This document shows positions 37,940 through 47,829 of a stretch of DNA of 64,000 bases, one piece after another (position 1 is the first letter of the stretch; every line of letters begins with the position of its first letter). Location: contig NZ_CP036343.1 of NCBI RefSeq assembly GCF_007746795.1, forward strand, positions 5,245,357 to 5,309,356, written 5' to 3'. The position numbers and the translations under genes are program-made. This DNA is from Gimesia algae (lineage in GTDB: Bacteria; Planctomycetota; Planctomycetia; Planctomycetales; Planctomycetaceae). Below the pieces are notes generated by a model. It searched no databases, was not told the DNA's origin, and saw only the letters and a program-made list of their open reading frames with translations.

Positions 37940-38290
37940 ATGGAAGAAACCCCCTGGAGCCGTCCCACGATGGACGACCTGAAACATGTACTGGAAAGTT
38001 TTGGCAAGAGCGATGCCGACAACATCCGCGATGTAGATCGACTGGAACTCTCAGTACCAGCTGAAGTCAAAACAGCGCGCGGAAATACCATTTCTGCCAT
38101 GACTCGTGAAATCAGCCGGCAGGGACTTGGTCTGCTGCATAAAGGCACGCTGAATCCTGGTGAAGTCAACGTAAAGCTGGCCAGTGAAACACGGGAATTT
38201 GAATATCGCGTTCAAATTATGTGGTGTACCCCGTGTGAGAACGGAATGTTCATCAGCGGAGGCGAGTTCATCACGAAGCCAGAAAATTAA
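37940..38290 (+). CDS. Small PilZ-like domain protein
   Basis: 116 residues, no signal or membrane segment. The segment VDRLELSVPAEVKTARGNTISAMTREISRQGLGLLH has the beta-barrel rhythm of PilZ domains, with ISRQGLGLLHKG at the D/N-x-S-x-x-G position, but the typical RxxxR c-di-GMP motif is not clear. It may bind c-di-GMP weakly, or be a degenerate PilZ protein. Lone gene, convergent with the lipoprotein-like gene. Confidence 0.55.
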   Translation: MEETPWSRPTMDDLKHVLESFGKSDADNIRDVDRLELSVPAEVKTARGNTISAMTREISRQGLGLLHKGTLNPGEVNVKLASETREFEYRVQIMWCTPCENGMFISGGEFITKPEN

Positions 38291-38358
38291 TCTGACACAG
38301 ACTTCTGCTCGGACCAATACTTCTGCCACGGTTTGCGGGTAACTAGATTCCATGTGAC

Positions 38359-40185
38359 TCAGCTGGTACTTGACCCCCGTTTGAGCAGGATGACTATAAT
38401 AGACAGCAGCAGTAAAATGATGGCTCCTCCAGCAATCATTAAGAGTGTGGGCAGTCCCCACCATCCCGCTGCACGATTAGGGCTCTTTCGTTCTTCCAGA
38501 TCCCACTCGATCTCATCTAAAGTCAAGCTGGTCTGAGCCTGAGAACGTTCTCCGCTGGAATTTTGCCCCTGAAGATTCTCAAGTGTCTTTTCCTGACGGG
38601 CTCCCTGAATTTTTGATCGAAAATTGACAGGAGCAGCAGCTGTATCCCGTCCCGGTTTGACTTGAGAAGTTAAATCCCCAGGCACAGAAGGCAGTTTTGG
38701 TAACATCAACTGTGGGCCGGTCGACTTATTCTCTTCGATCACTGGTTGTTCAGTCATTGCCTCAGGGCCACTCAATTTGATTTTAGCTGGCGGTTCATCG
38801 GGGACATCCTCCAGTTCCAGCTTCAAAGCTGGAGCAGAATGCATTGTATCCGTATTTTTGTCCTCAATTCTCTCTACGTGTGGCACATCGGATTTTACTT
38901 GTGGCTGAGAATCAAAAGAAGGTGCCTCCAGTGAAATGCCACCAGAGCGAGGTGGTTTCTGTTTGATTGCAGATTGACGTGGTTGGATCTGAATCTTCTG
39001 AGGCTGGATGCCCATATTACGGGGAACGATCAAGGGTAGCTCATCACTGCCACCGTTCTTGATGTTCGACTGGGTTTTCCGGGTTTCGGGCTGATCAACT
39101 GCGCGACGTCTTAAGGGATGAACAGGCGATGGAGTAAACTGGAAATTGGGAACCATCTGGCCACTGTTCGGTTTTGCAGCCGGTTCTGCATGTTGAATAC
39201 GTTGTACTTCAGTCAGGGGAATCGAGCTGATCTGTTTCTTAATTTTCTCCAGCAGCATTTGAGGCGATTCATCCTCCAGACCAAATGCAACATGCCCCCG
39301 GTAACTCGACTCCAATGCCTGCGCTGCCAGAAATTCTGCATACTCATAGTTTTTCTGAGCCAGTTCACGCCGGGCACGATCCATAATCGAATTAATCTGC
39401 AACCTCCGCATTTCCTGGTTTACATCCTCAAAAGCAGGTGCGGTCTGATCCAGATCCTGATGCAGATCTTTTGCCAGTTCTGTCAGTTCTGCTCGGAGAT
39501 TCTGTTGATTTGTCTCCGCCAGAAGCCGGTCGACTTCTTTAGCACTAGTGAGTGTATTCTCGGAATTTGAATTTCTCTGAGTTGTCTTTCCTGGGGATAT
39601 CCCTTGCGCCTGATCTTGACCTGTTACTGTATCCACAGGTTCATCATTCGAAATATGTTGAATTTTCGAAGCAATTCCCTGTGAAATTGAACTTGATGCC
39701 TGCCTGACCCGTTCCGTGTTCTGATCGAATTTTTTGGCGATATGAGCAGGATAACGTTTCGCCGATGCAATCAATGATTTGGAGCGCCAGTTTTCGGAAA
39801 TCCCGGTGACAGGTTTTTTGTCCGGTTTTTGTAAACGCTGTTGTGCTGTTTTTGTCTCAGGCTGCTGATCTGCAGGGGCTGCCTGTGACGTCAGTTCCAT
39901 TTGGTTGGGATCCTGAAATTCATCGGCTGGGTAAGTACCACTGATTTTAACCTTAGCCAACACTCCTTCTTTCGATTTATCTTCTTTTTGCGCAAAATAG
40001 TTAAAGCGACTGCTGGATTTGGATGCAACCAGAGGCCCGGGCGTTTTTTCATTCTTCTGTGAAATCATCTCTGCAGATTGGCTCAAACAACCTGCAGTGA
40101 TGCAGCTCAACAATACCAGAGATAAAGATACCGTTGGCAGATTTCGTTTTAGTAGGCCGATCTTCACAACGACAAATCCTGTCAT
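38359..40185 (-). CDS. Putative lipoprotein with coiled-coil middle and C-terminal membrane helix
   Basis: 608 residues. N-terminus with a hydrophobic stretch ending LSCITAGCLS, giving a TAGC lipobox with Cys near 33. The middle is low-complexity, rich in Gln, Ser, Lys and Pro, with a helical stretch (about 210-300; NLRAELTELAKDLHQDLDQ, MRRLQINSIMDRARRELAQ). A single strong helix (GLPTLLMIAGGAIILLLLS, about 578-602) and RGSSTS end it. No family recognised. Both a lipid anchor and a C-terminal helix is unusual. The start could also be GTG a few codons in. Confidence 0.55.
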   Translation of the reverse strand: MTGFVVVKIGLLKRNLPTVSLSLVLLSCITAGCLSQSAEMISQKNEKTPGPLVASKSSSRFNYFAQKEDKSKEGVLAKVKISGTYPADEFQDPNQMELTSQAAPADQQPETKTAQQRLQKPDKKPVTGISENWRSKSLIASAKRYPAHIAKKFDQNTERVRQASSSISQGIASKIQHISNDEPVDTVTGQDQAQGISPGKTTQRNSNSENTLTSAKEVDRLLAETNQQNLRAELTELAKDLHQDLDQTAPAFEDVNQEMRRLQINSIMDRARRELAQKNYEYAEFLAAQALESSYRGHVAFGLEDESPQMLLEKIKKQISSIPLTEVQRIQHAEPAAKPNSGQMVPNFQFTPSPVHPLRRRAVDQPETRKTQSNIKNGGSDELPLIVPRNMGIQPQKIQIQPRQSAIKQKPPRSGGISLEAPSFDSQPQVKSDVPHVERIEDKNTDTMHSAPALKLELEDVPDEPPAKIKLSGPEAMTEQPVIEENKSTGPQLMLPKLPSVPGDLTSQVKPGRDTAAAPVNFRSKIQGARQEKTLENLQGQNSSGERSQAQTSLTLDEIEWDLEERKSPNRAAGWWGLPTLLMIAGGAIILLLLSIIVILLKRGSSTS

Positions 40186-40238
40186 CTGCTTGCAGAGATC
40201 TGGACGGGGGCCGATCTGCTGCGTGGGTCGCGGGTAGT

Positions 40239-40261
40239 AACCTCAATCGGGGGTTGAGGTT
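40239..40261 (-). other. Hairpin between nfo and the lipoprotein-like gene
   Basis: aacctcaa (40239-40246) pairs perfectly with ttgaggtt (40254-40261) around a 7-nt loop. No T-run follows on the minus strand, so termination is unsure; it could instead be an operator close to the start of the downstream gene. Confidence 0.4.
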
Positions 40262-40385
40262 CAGGGAAGCTGATTTATCGGGCGCGCAACAGCACTCGAC
40301 AAATTGCCTGTTACCCTTTATCGACTGGGTGATTTTAATCACATGAGAGGGTATTTTGGATTTTACCAGTCTTTTCAGAAATCGA

Positions 40386-41243
40386 TCAACTTTTGCAGAG
40401 TGAACGCAGCGTTTCCATATTGATCTGATCCAGAGGCACCCCATCTTCTTCATCCTTAGGGGTTTCCAGATACATCGGACAGTCTTGAAATACCGGATCA
40501 TTTAACAGATGACGAAACGGTTCCAGCCCTAGAAAACCACGACCAATATTTTCATGGCGGTCCTTGCGGCTGCCAAATTCACATTTACTGTCATTCAAAT
40601 GGAAGGCTCGAATGCGATCAGAGCCAATGATCTCGTCCAGTTCAGACATGGTCGCCTTATATTCAGACTTCTTGATCAACGGATATCCGGCAGCAAAGAT
40701 GTGGCAGGTATCTACACAAATTCCCAACCGCTCTCCGTCCTGAACCTGATTCAGCATGTACGCCAACTGCTCAAAGCGAAATCCCAGATTGGATCCCTGA
40801 CCGGCTGTGGTTTCCAGCCAGATCTGCGTTTGAAATCCTTCCGTCTCCTGGTGAATGCGATCGAGGGCAGCCACGATTCGATCCAGCCCCTCTTCTTCAC
40901 TGGAAGTCACAAAACTACCCGGATGCATGACGGCACCTTCCAGGCCTAGCGCTTCCGCACGTTGAAGTTCGATCACAACGGCATCGATCGATTTATTCCA
41001 GAGTTCCTCTTTAGGACTGGCCAGATTGATCAGGTAACTCATATGAGAACAGGGACGCCCGACTCCAGTCGTCTCCAGATGCTCGCGAAACAGATTGACG
41101 TCCTTGTCAGTCAGTGGCTTGGCCCGCCATTGATTATTATTCTTGGTAAAGATCTGGACACAGTCCATTCCAAACTCGGCTGCGGTATCTACGGCTTTAT
41201 AGTATCCACCAGCTATTGACTGGTGTGCTCCCAGTAAAGGCAT
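40386..41243 (-). CDS. nfo: Endonuclease IV (AP endonuclease)
   Basis: 285 residues, normal length. Cleaves the backbone 5' of abasic sites in base-excision repair using three zinc ions. Family signatures and zinc ligands are all present: GAHQSIAGGYY, VQIFTKNNNQW, AVMHPGSF, ETTAGQGSNLGF, GICVDTCHIFAAGY, FHLNDSKCEFGSRKDRHENI and LETPKDE. Starts with ATG at 41243. Confidence 0.97.
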   Translation of the reverse strand: MPLLGAHQSIAGGYYKAVDTAAEFGMDCVQIFTKNNNQWRAKPLTDKDVNLFREHLETTGVGRPCSHMSYLINLASPKEELWNKSIDAVVIELQRAEALGLEGAVMHPGSFVTSSEEEGLDRIVAALDRIHQETEGFQTQIWLETTAGQGSNLGFRFEQLAYMLNQVQDGERLGICVDTCHIFAAGYPLIKKSEYKATMSELDEIIGSDRIRAFHLNDSKCEFGSRKDRHENIGRGFLGLEPFRHLLNDPVFQDCPMYLETPKDEEDGVPLDQINMETLRSLCKS

Positions 41244-41506
41244 GTTTCAATTCCAGTAAAAGATTATATCGTGTCAGATTGAGATCACAGAACTTCGCTC
41301 AATTCAAACCAGTATAAGCTCTCATACCAGACCTCTCCAGTCCCAGACTGTCACACTCCCCTTCACCGTAAATCGTTTCCACTTGAATCAAACGAAATTG
41401 ATGGGAAATGTTCTTTCTCTGCATTACAATCAATCAACTGAAGTTCTGCATTTCATTTCACAGCCTGTAAGCCTCCTTAATCTGCTCAACTAATGCTGGA
41501 ATCATT

Positions 41507-42925
41507 ATGAAACCACTCTCACTACTCGCCCTCTTGTTCAGTTTGACGTACTCTTTGAATTCTTTGCCTGCAACCGAGCAACCAAATATTATCCTGTTAT
41601 TGGCTGATGACCTCGGTTATGGCGAACTGGGCTGTCAGGGAAATCCGCAGATTCCGACACCACATATCGACTCTCTCGCCAATGAAGGAATTCGCTTTAC
41701 TCAGGCTTATGTGACCGCACCAAATTGCAGCCCTTCGCGCGCAGGGCTATTGACAGGGAGAATCCCAACCCGGTTTGGTTACGAGTTCAATCCCATCGGT
41801 GCCCGCAATGAAGATCCGGGAACCGGGCTCCCCCCTGAAGAACAGACCATCGCAGAACTATTGCACGATCAGGGTTACACAACCGGACTGATCGGGAAAT
41901 GGCATCTGGGAGGCGCAGCCGATTATCATCCGTACCGACATGGCTTTGACGAATTTTTTGGTTTCATGCATGAAGGTCATTATTTTGTTCCCCCTCCTTA
42001 TCAGGGAGTGACCACCATGCTGCGTCGTAAATCACTGCCTGGTGGTGAACGGGGACGCTGGTTGAGTAAGAACCTCGTTTATTCGACCCATATGGGTTAC
42101 AACGAACCCGATTATGATGCCAACAATCCCATCATTCGAGGCGGACAACCTGTTAATGAAACAGAATATCTGACCGATGCTTTCACACGTGAAGCCATCA
42201 GTTTTATTGACCGCCACCAGGACAAACCCTTTTTTCTATATCTTGCATACAATGCCGTTCATAGCCCACTGCAGGGAAAAAAAGAAAACATACAGAATTT
42301 CACAAATATCGAAGACATACATCGACGTATCTTTGCAGCCATGCTCTCTTCAATGGATCAAAGCGTCGGGAAGATTCTCAAGCGGGTCCACCAGTCGGGA
42401 CTGGATAAAAAAACACTCATCATCTTTCTCAGCGATAATGGTGGTCCCACCCGGGAATTGACTTCCAGTAATCTCCCGTTGCGTGGTGAAAAAGGCAGCA
42501 TGTATGAAGGGGGTTTACGAGTGCCGTTTATGATACGCTGGACGGGCACACTCGCGCCAAAACAGATAATCGAAGCCCCAGTCAGCAGTCTGGATATTTT
42601 TCCTACATCTGCGGCACTCGCAGGTGCACCTCTTCCTCAAAATCGGGATGGCCGAAACTTACTCCCGTTCCTTCTGAAACAAAAAATGGAGTTACCAAAC
42701 TCTGAATTCTTCTGGCGACAGGGACGCAGAGCTGCACTCCGCAGTGGAGCATGGAAGATCGTTCAGATGCGAGGGACACGAGATAAACCAGTCTGGGAAC
42801 TTTATCATCTCGCAAACGACCTGGCGGAAACACAAGATCTCGCAAAAACGAATTCAGAGAAATTAATAGAACTGCAAACGCGCTGGAACGAACTGAATTC
42901 CCAGATGAAACCACCCCTTTTCTAA
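41507..42925 (+). CDS. Secreted sulfatase
   Basis: 472 residues with a Sec signal peptide (LSLLALLFSLTYSLNSLPA). Sulfatase core: PNIILLLADDLGYGELGC with the two metal Asp residues, the canonical formylglycine site C-S-P-S-R (NCSPSRAGLLTGR, about 87-99), GLIGKWHLGG and LIIFLSDNGGPT, then YEGGLRVPFMIRW. Likely exo-sulfatase on sulfated polysaccharide; substrate not predictable. Needs a formylglycine-generating enzyme, which is not in this window. Confidence 0.93.
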   Translation: MKPLSLLALLFSLTYSLNSLPATEQPNIILLLADDLGYGELGCQGNPQIPTPHIDSLANEGIRFTQAYVTAPNCSPSRAGLLTGRIPTRFGYEFNPIGARNEDPGTGLPPEEQTIAELLHDQGYTTGLIGKWHLGGAADYHPYRHGFDEFFGFMHEGHYFVPPPYQGVTTMLRRKSLPGGERGRWLSKNLVYSTHMGYNEPDYDANNPIIRGGQPVNETEYLTDAFTREAISFIDRHQDKPFFLYLAYNAVHSPLQGKKENIQNFTNIEDIHRRIFAAMLSSMDQSVGKILKRVHQSGLDKKTLIIFLSDNGGPTRELTSSNLPLRGEKGSMYEGGLRVPFMIRWTGTLAPKQIIEAPVSSLDIFPTSAALAGAPLPQNRDGRNLLPFLLKQKMELPNSEFFWRQGRRAALRSGAWKIVQMRGTRDKPVWELYHLANDLAETQDLAKTNSEKLIELQTRWNELNSQMKPPLF

Positions 42926-43092
42926 GAGTTTTCCTGAAATCGATAAATAGAATATGTCTGAATCCTTCAGCTGTGAACGGTCATCAGTTCAATCTCTGAT
43001 ACCAGCTAAAAAACAGTTCAGGCCATTTCGCTCGTGGAAATCCCCGTTGGACGCGTTGGGGAATCAGGTTTCCCACACCGCGTGCGCCTTAC

Positions 43093-43263
43093 TCAAAGAT
43101 TTATTTTGACCGGCACTCCCAGTTTCTGTAGGTTGGCTTTGATCTCCTGGGGCAATTCGAATGGCGCTCCGCCCTTAATCCCATCATTTGTCGCATGTAC
43201 CAGAAATACGGGAGGACTGTCTTTGTGAAGTTCATCAATTCTGATCCCTGAATGAATTATTCG
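43093..43263 (-). pseudogene. Remnant of an alpha/beta-hydrolase (esterase) C-terminus
   Basis: Between two sulfatase genes, one frame on the minus strand encodes about 56 codons including DSPPVFLVHATNDGI and EIKANLQKLGVPVKI before a TGA at 43093-43095. This looks like the conserved Asp-containing C-terminal segment of carbohydrate-esterase-type hydrolases. A stop codon bounds it upstream and there is no start or nucleophile motif, so it is a decayed fragment. Confidence 0.45.
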
Positions 43264-43291
43264 TTACTTCAATGGAGAAGAAGCATCAATC

Positions 43292-44863
43292 CTACTGGTC
43301 AACTGACTTAAGTTCTGGACGACTCTGCCCCTGCCGTATGATTTCGGCCAGTCGATGCTTCAAACGCGTTGTTACGGCAGGGTGTTCCGCAGCGACATCC
43401 GTCTTCTCCGCAGGATCATCATCCAGATTAAACAGTTGAAACTGGGGAACACTCGAATTTTCCAACTGTTGTTCGACTACAACATTTCGCGCGATTTTTT
43501 TATCGTAGCGCTGCAGTTTCCATTTTCCAACTCGTAACGCATAGGTTCCGTTGTTCCCATTATTCTGCTGAACAAGATCTGGTCTCCCTTTAGAGCCCAC
43601 ATCGCCCAACAGTGCTCCCAGAATATTGAAACTGTCCAGACAGCTTTCTTGCGACAGTTTCTGGTCCGTCAAAGCGGCTAAACTGGCTGCCAGGTCGATC
43701 GTACAGACCATCTGATCGCTCACTCCCGGTTCGATACGTCCTTTCCAGCGGGTAATGAACGGCGTACGTGTTCCTCCTTCGTAGACGCTGTACTTACCAC
43801 CGGTATAAGGTCCCGCCGCACGATGGCTGCCAATCTTTTCGATCGCTCCATCTTGATAGCCATCATCGAGAACGGGACCATTGTCGGAACAGAACACGAC
43901 CAGCGTATTTTCAGCCAGCTTCAAGCGGTCGAGCGTCTTTATTAATTCACCCACACACCAGTCCAGTTGCACGATGGAATCGCCGCGAAAACCAAGTCTG
44001 GTCTTTCCCTGAAAGCGTTCGTGAGGCATCCGTGGAACATGTATATCATGCGAAGCAAAAAACAGAAAGAACGGACGATCTTTGTTCTGTTCGATAAACT
44101 CAACTGATTTCTCTACCCATTTGTCAGCCAGATCTTCGTCGCGAAAGCGGGCAGCATGGCCACCAGTATAAAAGCCAATGCGACTGATGCCGTTGTGAAT
44201 GGTCGAGTTATGTCCGTGAGACCAGTCCATCTTAAGCGTCTCTCGATGCGTGAGTCCGGTAGGGTGATTGGGGCTCGGCTTTTTGCTCCCGACCCATAAG
44301 GGATCAGCAGGATCCAGATTAAGTACGCGATGATCTTTGACATAGACCTGAGGAACCCGATCATTTGTCGTTGGGAGCAGAAAGCAGGTATCAAAACCAA
44401 TTTCCAGAGGCCCCGGTTTCAGCTGTCCATTCCAGTCCGGACCTGCTTCACTCCCCAGTCCCAGATGCCATTTACCGATCACCGTGGTTGTATAACCCGC
44501 ACGCTTAAGGATAGATCCTACGGTTTCGGTTCCCGGTTTAATAATTGCTGGAGCATTCGGCGGAGCGATCCCGGTACGTTCCCCACGAAAAGCATAAGTG
44601 CCGGTCAGAAAGGAATAGCGTGTGGGAGTACAGGTCGAAGCAGAACAGTATCCACTGGTAAACCGCAGCCCCTCTGCTGCGAGGCGATCAATATGCGGAG
44701 TCTTCAACGCTGTAGCGCCGTAACAGGAAACATCACCGTACCCCAAATCATCAGCCATAATCACAATGATATTTGGCTTCTCCGCAAGGGCCTTGCTGTT
44801 TACCAGGCTTAATAATACAGTCAGCAACAGTGTCAAAGTCAGTCGCAGCATGATTCTTCTCAC
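43292..44863 (-). CDS. Secreted arylsulfatase-type sulfatase
   Basis: 523 residues, signal peptide RLTLTLLLTVLLSLVNSKALA. Core: PNIIVIMADDLGYGDVSC, formylglycine site C-T-P-T-R (STCTPTRYSFLTG, about 79-91), TTVIGKWHLGLG, VVFCSDNGPVLDDGY and YEGGTRTPFITRW. The start is GTG at 44863 or ATG at 44851; both keep the signal. Convergent with the CSPSR sulfatase across the esterase remnant; the cluster suggests polysaccharide desulfation. Confidence 0.92.
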   Translation of the reverse strand: MRRIMLRLTLTLLLTVLLSLVNSKALAEKPNIIVIMADDLGYGDVSCYGATALKTPHIDRLAAEGLRFTSGYCSASTCTPTRYSFLTGTYAFRGERTGIAPPNAPAIIKPGTETVGSILKRAGYTTTVIGKWHLGLGSEAGPDWNGQLKPGPLEIGFDTCFLLPTTNDRVPQVYVKDHRVLNLDPADPLWVGSKKPSPNHPTGLTHRETLKMDWSHGHNSTIHNGISRIGFYTGGHAARFRDEDLADKWVEKSVEFIEQNKDRPFFLFFASHDIHVPRMPHERFQGKTRLGFRGDSIVQLDWCVGELIKTLDRLKLAENTLVVFCSDNGPVLDDGYQDGAIEKIGSHRAAGPYTGGKYSVYEGGTRTPFITRWKGRIEPGVSDQMVCTIDLAASLAALTDQKLSQESCLDSFNILGALLGDVGSKGRPDLVQQNNGNNGTYALRVGKWKLQRYDKKIARNVVVEQQLENSSVPQFQLFNLDDDPAEKTDVAAEHPAVTTRLKHRLAEIIRQGQSRPELKSVDQ

Positions 44864-44927
44864 AGGCTTCGTCGTTTCAGAAATGAGTTAGAAACGACAT
44901 TATACCATCCTACCTGCCAGGCTGCTA

Positions 44928-45635
44928 TTAGCTCAGCTTGCGTCCCACATACATCAGCTTGCCATAGGCCACGATCTGCTGTTCCGGTTGAAAATATTGG
45001 TTCAATAGAGCGAGTATTTCTGTAGGCTGGCTCAACCATTGCTCATAGGTAGTGATTTCCTGCTCAGTCATGATGGCAAACGCATCCAGTTTCGCCCAGA
45101 GCTTTCTGAAGAGGCGGATTTCACTGACAGTGTGCACGAATTTTAGAAAGAGGGTCTGCCAGGGCTCCACGATTACAACTCGGCCGCCCGGACAAAGAAC
45201 CCGATGCATTTCCTGTAAGGTTTTTTTCAGATCGTCTGGAAGTACAGGTAAGTGATGCAGGCCTCCCTGCACAATCAATACATCGCGACTGCTGTCTTCA
45301 AATTTCAAATCCCTGCAATCAGCAACATATAATTGAGCCGTTCCCTGATATTGTTTCAGTAAATGGGGAGACAAGTCGACTCCTGCCAGCGAATGAAATC
45401 CTAACCTGTCCAATGCATGCAATCCTGTTCCCTGACCACAAAAAAGCTCAACAACCTTCAGGTTTTTCTCCCATTCGTCTACCCCCATGCGTTGTAGTCT
45501 TTTCAGAAATTTGTTGAGTTCCTGTCGGGGAGTTTCAAAACGGCGATAAGCGGCTTCCCAGATTTCATCACAACATTCACTGCCGGGATGCCAGTACTCA
45601 ATCGATGAGGCGCTTGGATTCTGTTGAGTCTGCAT
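44928..45635 (-). CDS. Class I SAM-dependent methyltransferase
   Basis: 235 residues, soluble. SAM-binding motif I VELFCGQGTGLHALDRLG (about 62-79), the acidic end of strand 2 (LAGVDLSPHLL), VADCRDLKF, QGGLHHLPVLPDDLKKTL and CPGGRVVIVEP. The fold is clear but the substrate is not; the nearby glycosyltransferase genes make a glycan or lipid substrate possible. Minus strand, about 120 bp after the GT2 gene. Confidence 0.88.
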   Translation of the reverse strand: MQTQQNPSASSIEYWHPGSECCDEIWEAAYRRFETPRQELNKFLKRLQRMGVDEWEKNLKVVELFCGQGTGLHALDRLGFHSLAGVDLSPHLLKQYQGTAQLYVADCRDLKFEDSSRDVLIVQGGLHHLPVLPDDLKKTLQEMHRVLCPGGRVVIVEPWQTLFLKFVHTVSEIRLFRKLWAKLDAFAIMTEQEITTYEQWLSQPTEILALLNQYFQPEQQIVAYGKLMYVGRKLS

Positions 45636-45753
45636 GGTTCACTTGACTACCTGAAAGTCAAATATAGTGCGATTGGGCGTGGACTATTCCGGCACAATAT
45701 CCGATTTAAAAAACAACTTGAAATTTCAATTTACACTGCTAATAACAGTATTC

Positions 45754-47043
45754 TCACTTCAATACATGGGAAGCTGATTTGCTAATATTTATGTCTTTTT
45801 GCAGGCTCGGCTCACCGAGATTAATTCTTTCAACTCGCTTCAACTCAAAATTCTTCTTTTCGAGAGAACTTTGTTCATAACTCCAGATTTCCACCACTTT
45901 CATCAGAACAACAAAGATTGATATCTGCAAGACCGTAAATAATGTGAATGCACCTGCAATCAATCTGGACCAGTGTAGCGTAATTTTACCGGTCGAAATA
46001 AATTCCACTAATCCCGGCCACAGAAATCCGACTCCCAGCAAAGTTAGAAATCCTACGATGATGACCAATGGTTTTCCGACAAACAGACTGGCTACAAAAG
46101 AGGACCAGAAGCCAACAGAATCTTCGCGTCGAGAGCTCATTTCAGCCATTCGGTTGGATAACGCCGAGGCCAAGAGCAGGGTAATTCCGAATGATCCCAG
46201 GAACTGACAGACCACGAACCGATAAATCATCCACTCTTCCAGCCGATGATTCTGAAAGTAAAACTCAGTGGGATACGCTGCCAGAACCAGTGTGATCAGC
46301 ATACAAATGGTGAAACCAGTCAGAAATATTTTCTCAGGTCGATAACAGAGGACTCCCTCACCAATTGCTTTGAGAAATCGAAACCCATCCCAAAGCGCAC
46401 TCAGTTTACTTTCACCGATTCGCTCTTCATACTTCATCGGGATTTCAATGATCCGTAAGCTATTCATTAAAGCACGGGCACTCATCGCCGGAGTAAAATG
46501 AAGACCATCCGGCAGTGGGTACAGATGTCTAAGTGAGTCGCGGCGGATAACTCGCATACCGCTGGCTGTATCTGTCACTTTTCTACCACACAACAACCCC
46601 ATCAGAAAAGCAAAGCCACGATTACCGGCTCTGCGTATCGCTGGCATTTGTGAGTCGCCCCCCAGACGAGAGCCCAGTGTTACGTCCGCGTTTTCAGCAA
46701 TGGCCGTCTCGCAGAGAGCCGCAAAAAAACGAGGGTCACAGGTACCGTCTGCATCCAGAAAACCGACATAATTGCCACAACCGCGCCTCCACCCTTCCTT
46801 GATTGCGGCTCCATAGCCACGGTTTTTCTCAAAAACAATGACCGTGACATCATCAAAGCTCTGAGCGATTTCAGCAGTCCGGTCTGTTGAACCATCGCTC
46901 ACGACAATAATCTCCACGCCATCCAGGCCAGCCTGATGTGAAATCTCTTCGCGGGCTTCCAGGCAACGTGCAATCGTCCCTCCGATGGCCTCCTGCTCAT
47001 TCAAAGCTGGTATAACAATCGTAAGCCATTTTGAATTAGTCAC
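45754..47043 (-). CDS. DPM1-like family 2 glycosyltransferase with C-terminal membrane helices
   Basis: 429 residues. GT-A domain (about 1-225): LTIVIPALNEQEAIGGTI, IIVVSDGSTDRTAEIA, EKNRGYGAAIKEGW and VGFLDADGTCDP with the metal-binding DAD, then TDTASGMRVIRRDSL. Four hydrophobic helices follow (about 240-390) and a charged tail. This resembles dolichyl/polyprenyl-phosphate hexose synthases, which load a sugar on a lipid carrier at the inner membrane. GTG start at 47043 with AAAGGAG 10 nt upstream. Divergent from the GT-C genes that would use such donors. Confidence 0.87.
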   Translation of the reverse strand: MTNSKWLTIVIPALNEQEAIGGTIARCLEAREEISHQAGLDGVEIIVVSDGSTDRTAEIAQSFDDVTVIVFEKNRGYGAAIKEGWRRGCGNYVGFLDADGTCDPRFFAALCETAIAENADVTLGSRLGGDSQMPAIRRAGNRGFAFLMGLLCGRKVTDTASGMRVIRRDSLRHLYPLPDGLHFTPAMSARALMNSLRIIEIPMKYEERIGESKLSALWDGFRFLKAIGEGVLCYRPEKIFLTGFTICMLITLVLAAYPTEFYFQNHRLEEWMIYRFVVCQFLGSFGITLLLASALSNRMAEMSSRREDSVGFWSSFVASLFVGKPLVIIVGFLTLLGVGFLWPGLVEFISTGKITLHWSRLIAGAFTLFTVLQISIFVVLMKVVEIWSYEQSSLEKKNFELKRVERINLGEPSLQKDINISKSASHVLK

Positions 47044-47254
47044 TTACAGATTTCTCCTTTGATAGATTACGGGATAGGAGTCACAAAACGAAGAGACTTA
47101 CCATAGAGTTAATTTGGGTAAAATAAACTTGAATTAGGTCTGAACCCATCTGCATAATAAGGAGGTCTAGGGGGACTAGTCAACAATATTCATAATCTCC
47201 ATCCGGCATATATCGCTCTGCTTCTAACATTCATTTCAGCCGATCCTTCCCGGT

Positions 47255-47829
47255 AAGTCTGATGAGCAATTTCAGCTCTCACTGATATAAATTTTGCTGA
47301 ACACCAATTCTGGGCCGTAATAAATGATTTTCGCTTTGTTTCTTAAAAACGTGCTACTCCTTGCCGGTTTGATTCTGCTGGTTAAATGGTTGCCATGTCG
47401 TTGGATTCGATTCAGGGTGTTGAATCGCTTTCGCAGCACAATTCAATTTTTCAGTCGACCTGCAGTATCAATCATCACGGTGTTTATTCTCTCCTTTGTA
47501 CTGTCAGCTACTATCACGACTTTCAAAAAACCAGTCCCCCGCGTACACGATGAATTCAGCTACCTGTTAGCAGCTGATACCTTCTCACAGGGCAGGCTGA
47601 CCAACCAGACTCACCCCTTCTGGAAACATTTTCAATCCTTCCACATCATTCATAAACCGACCTATGCCTCCAAGTACCCACCCGGACAAGGACTGTTCAT
47701 GGCTGCTGGTCAGGTTATGACAGGAGACCCACTGGTCGGAGTCTGGCTCAGTATCGGCCTGGCTAGTGCTGCGATCTGCTGGATGTTTCAAGCATGGGTT
47801 CCCCCACGCTGGGCATTTGCAGGAGGACT
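47255..47829 (+). repeat. 575-bp direct repeat, copy 1 (5' part of GT-C gene 1)
   Basis: Matches 50476-51050 at a constant offset of 3221 bp with about five mismatches (for example atcacg/atctcg and cgcgtac/cgcatac). It spans the last 69 bp upstream of the gene, including the ribosome-site region, and the first 168 codons. Past aggaggact the two copies drop at once to about 60% protein identity. Confidence 0.92.
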
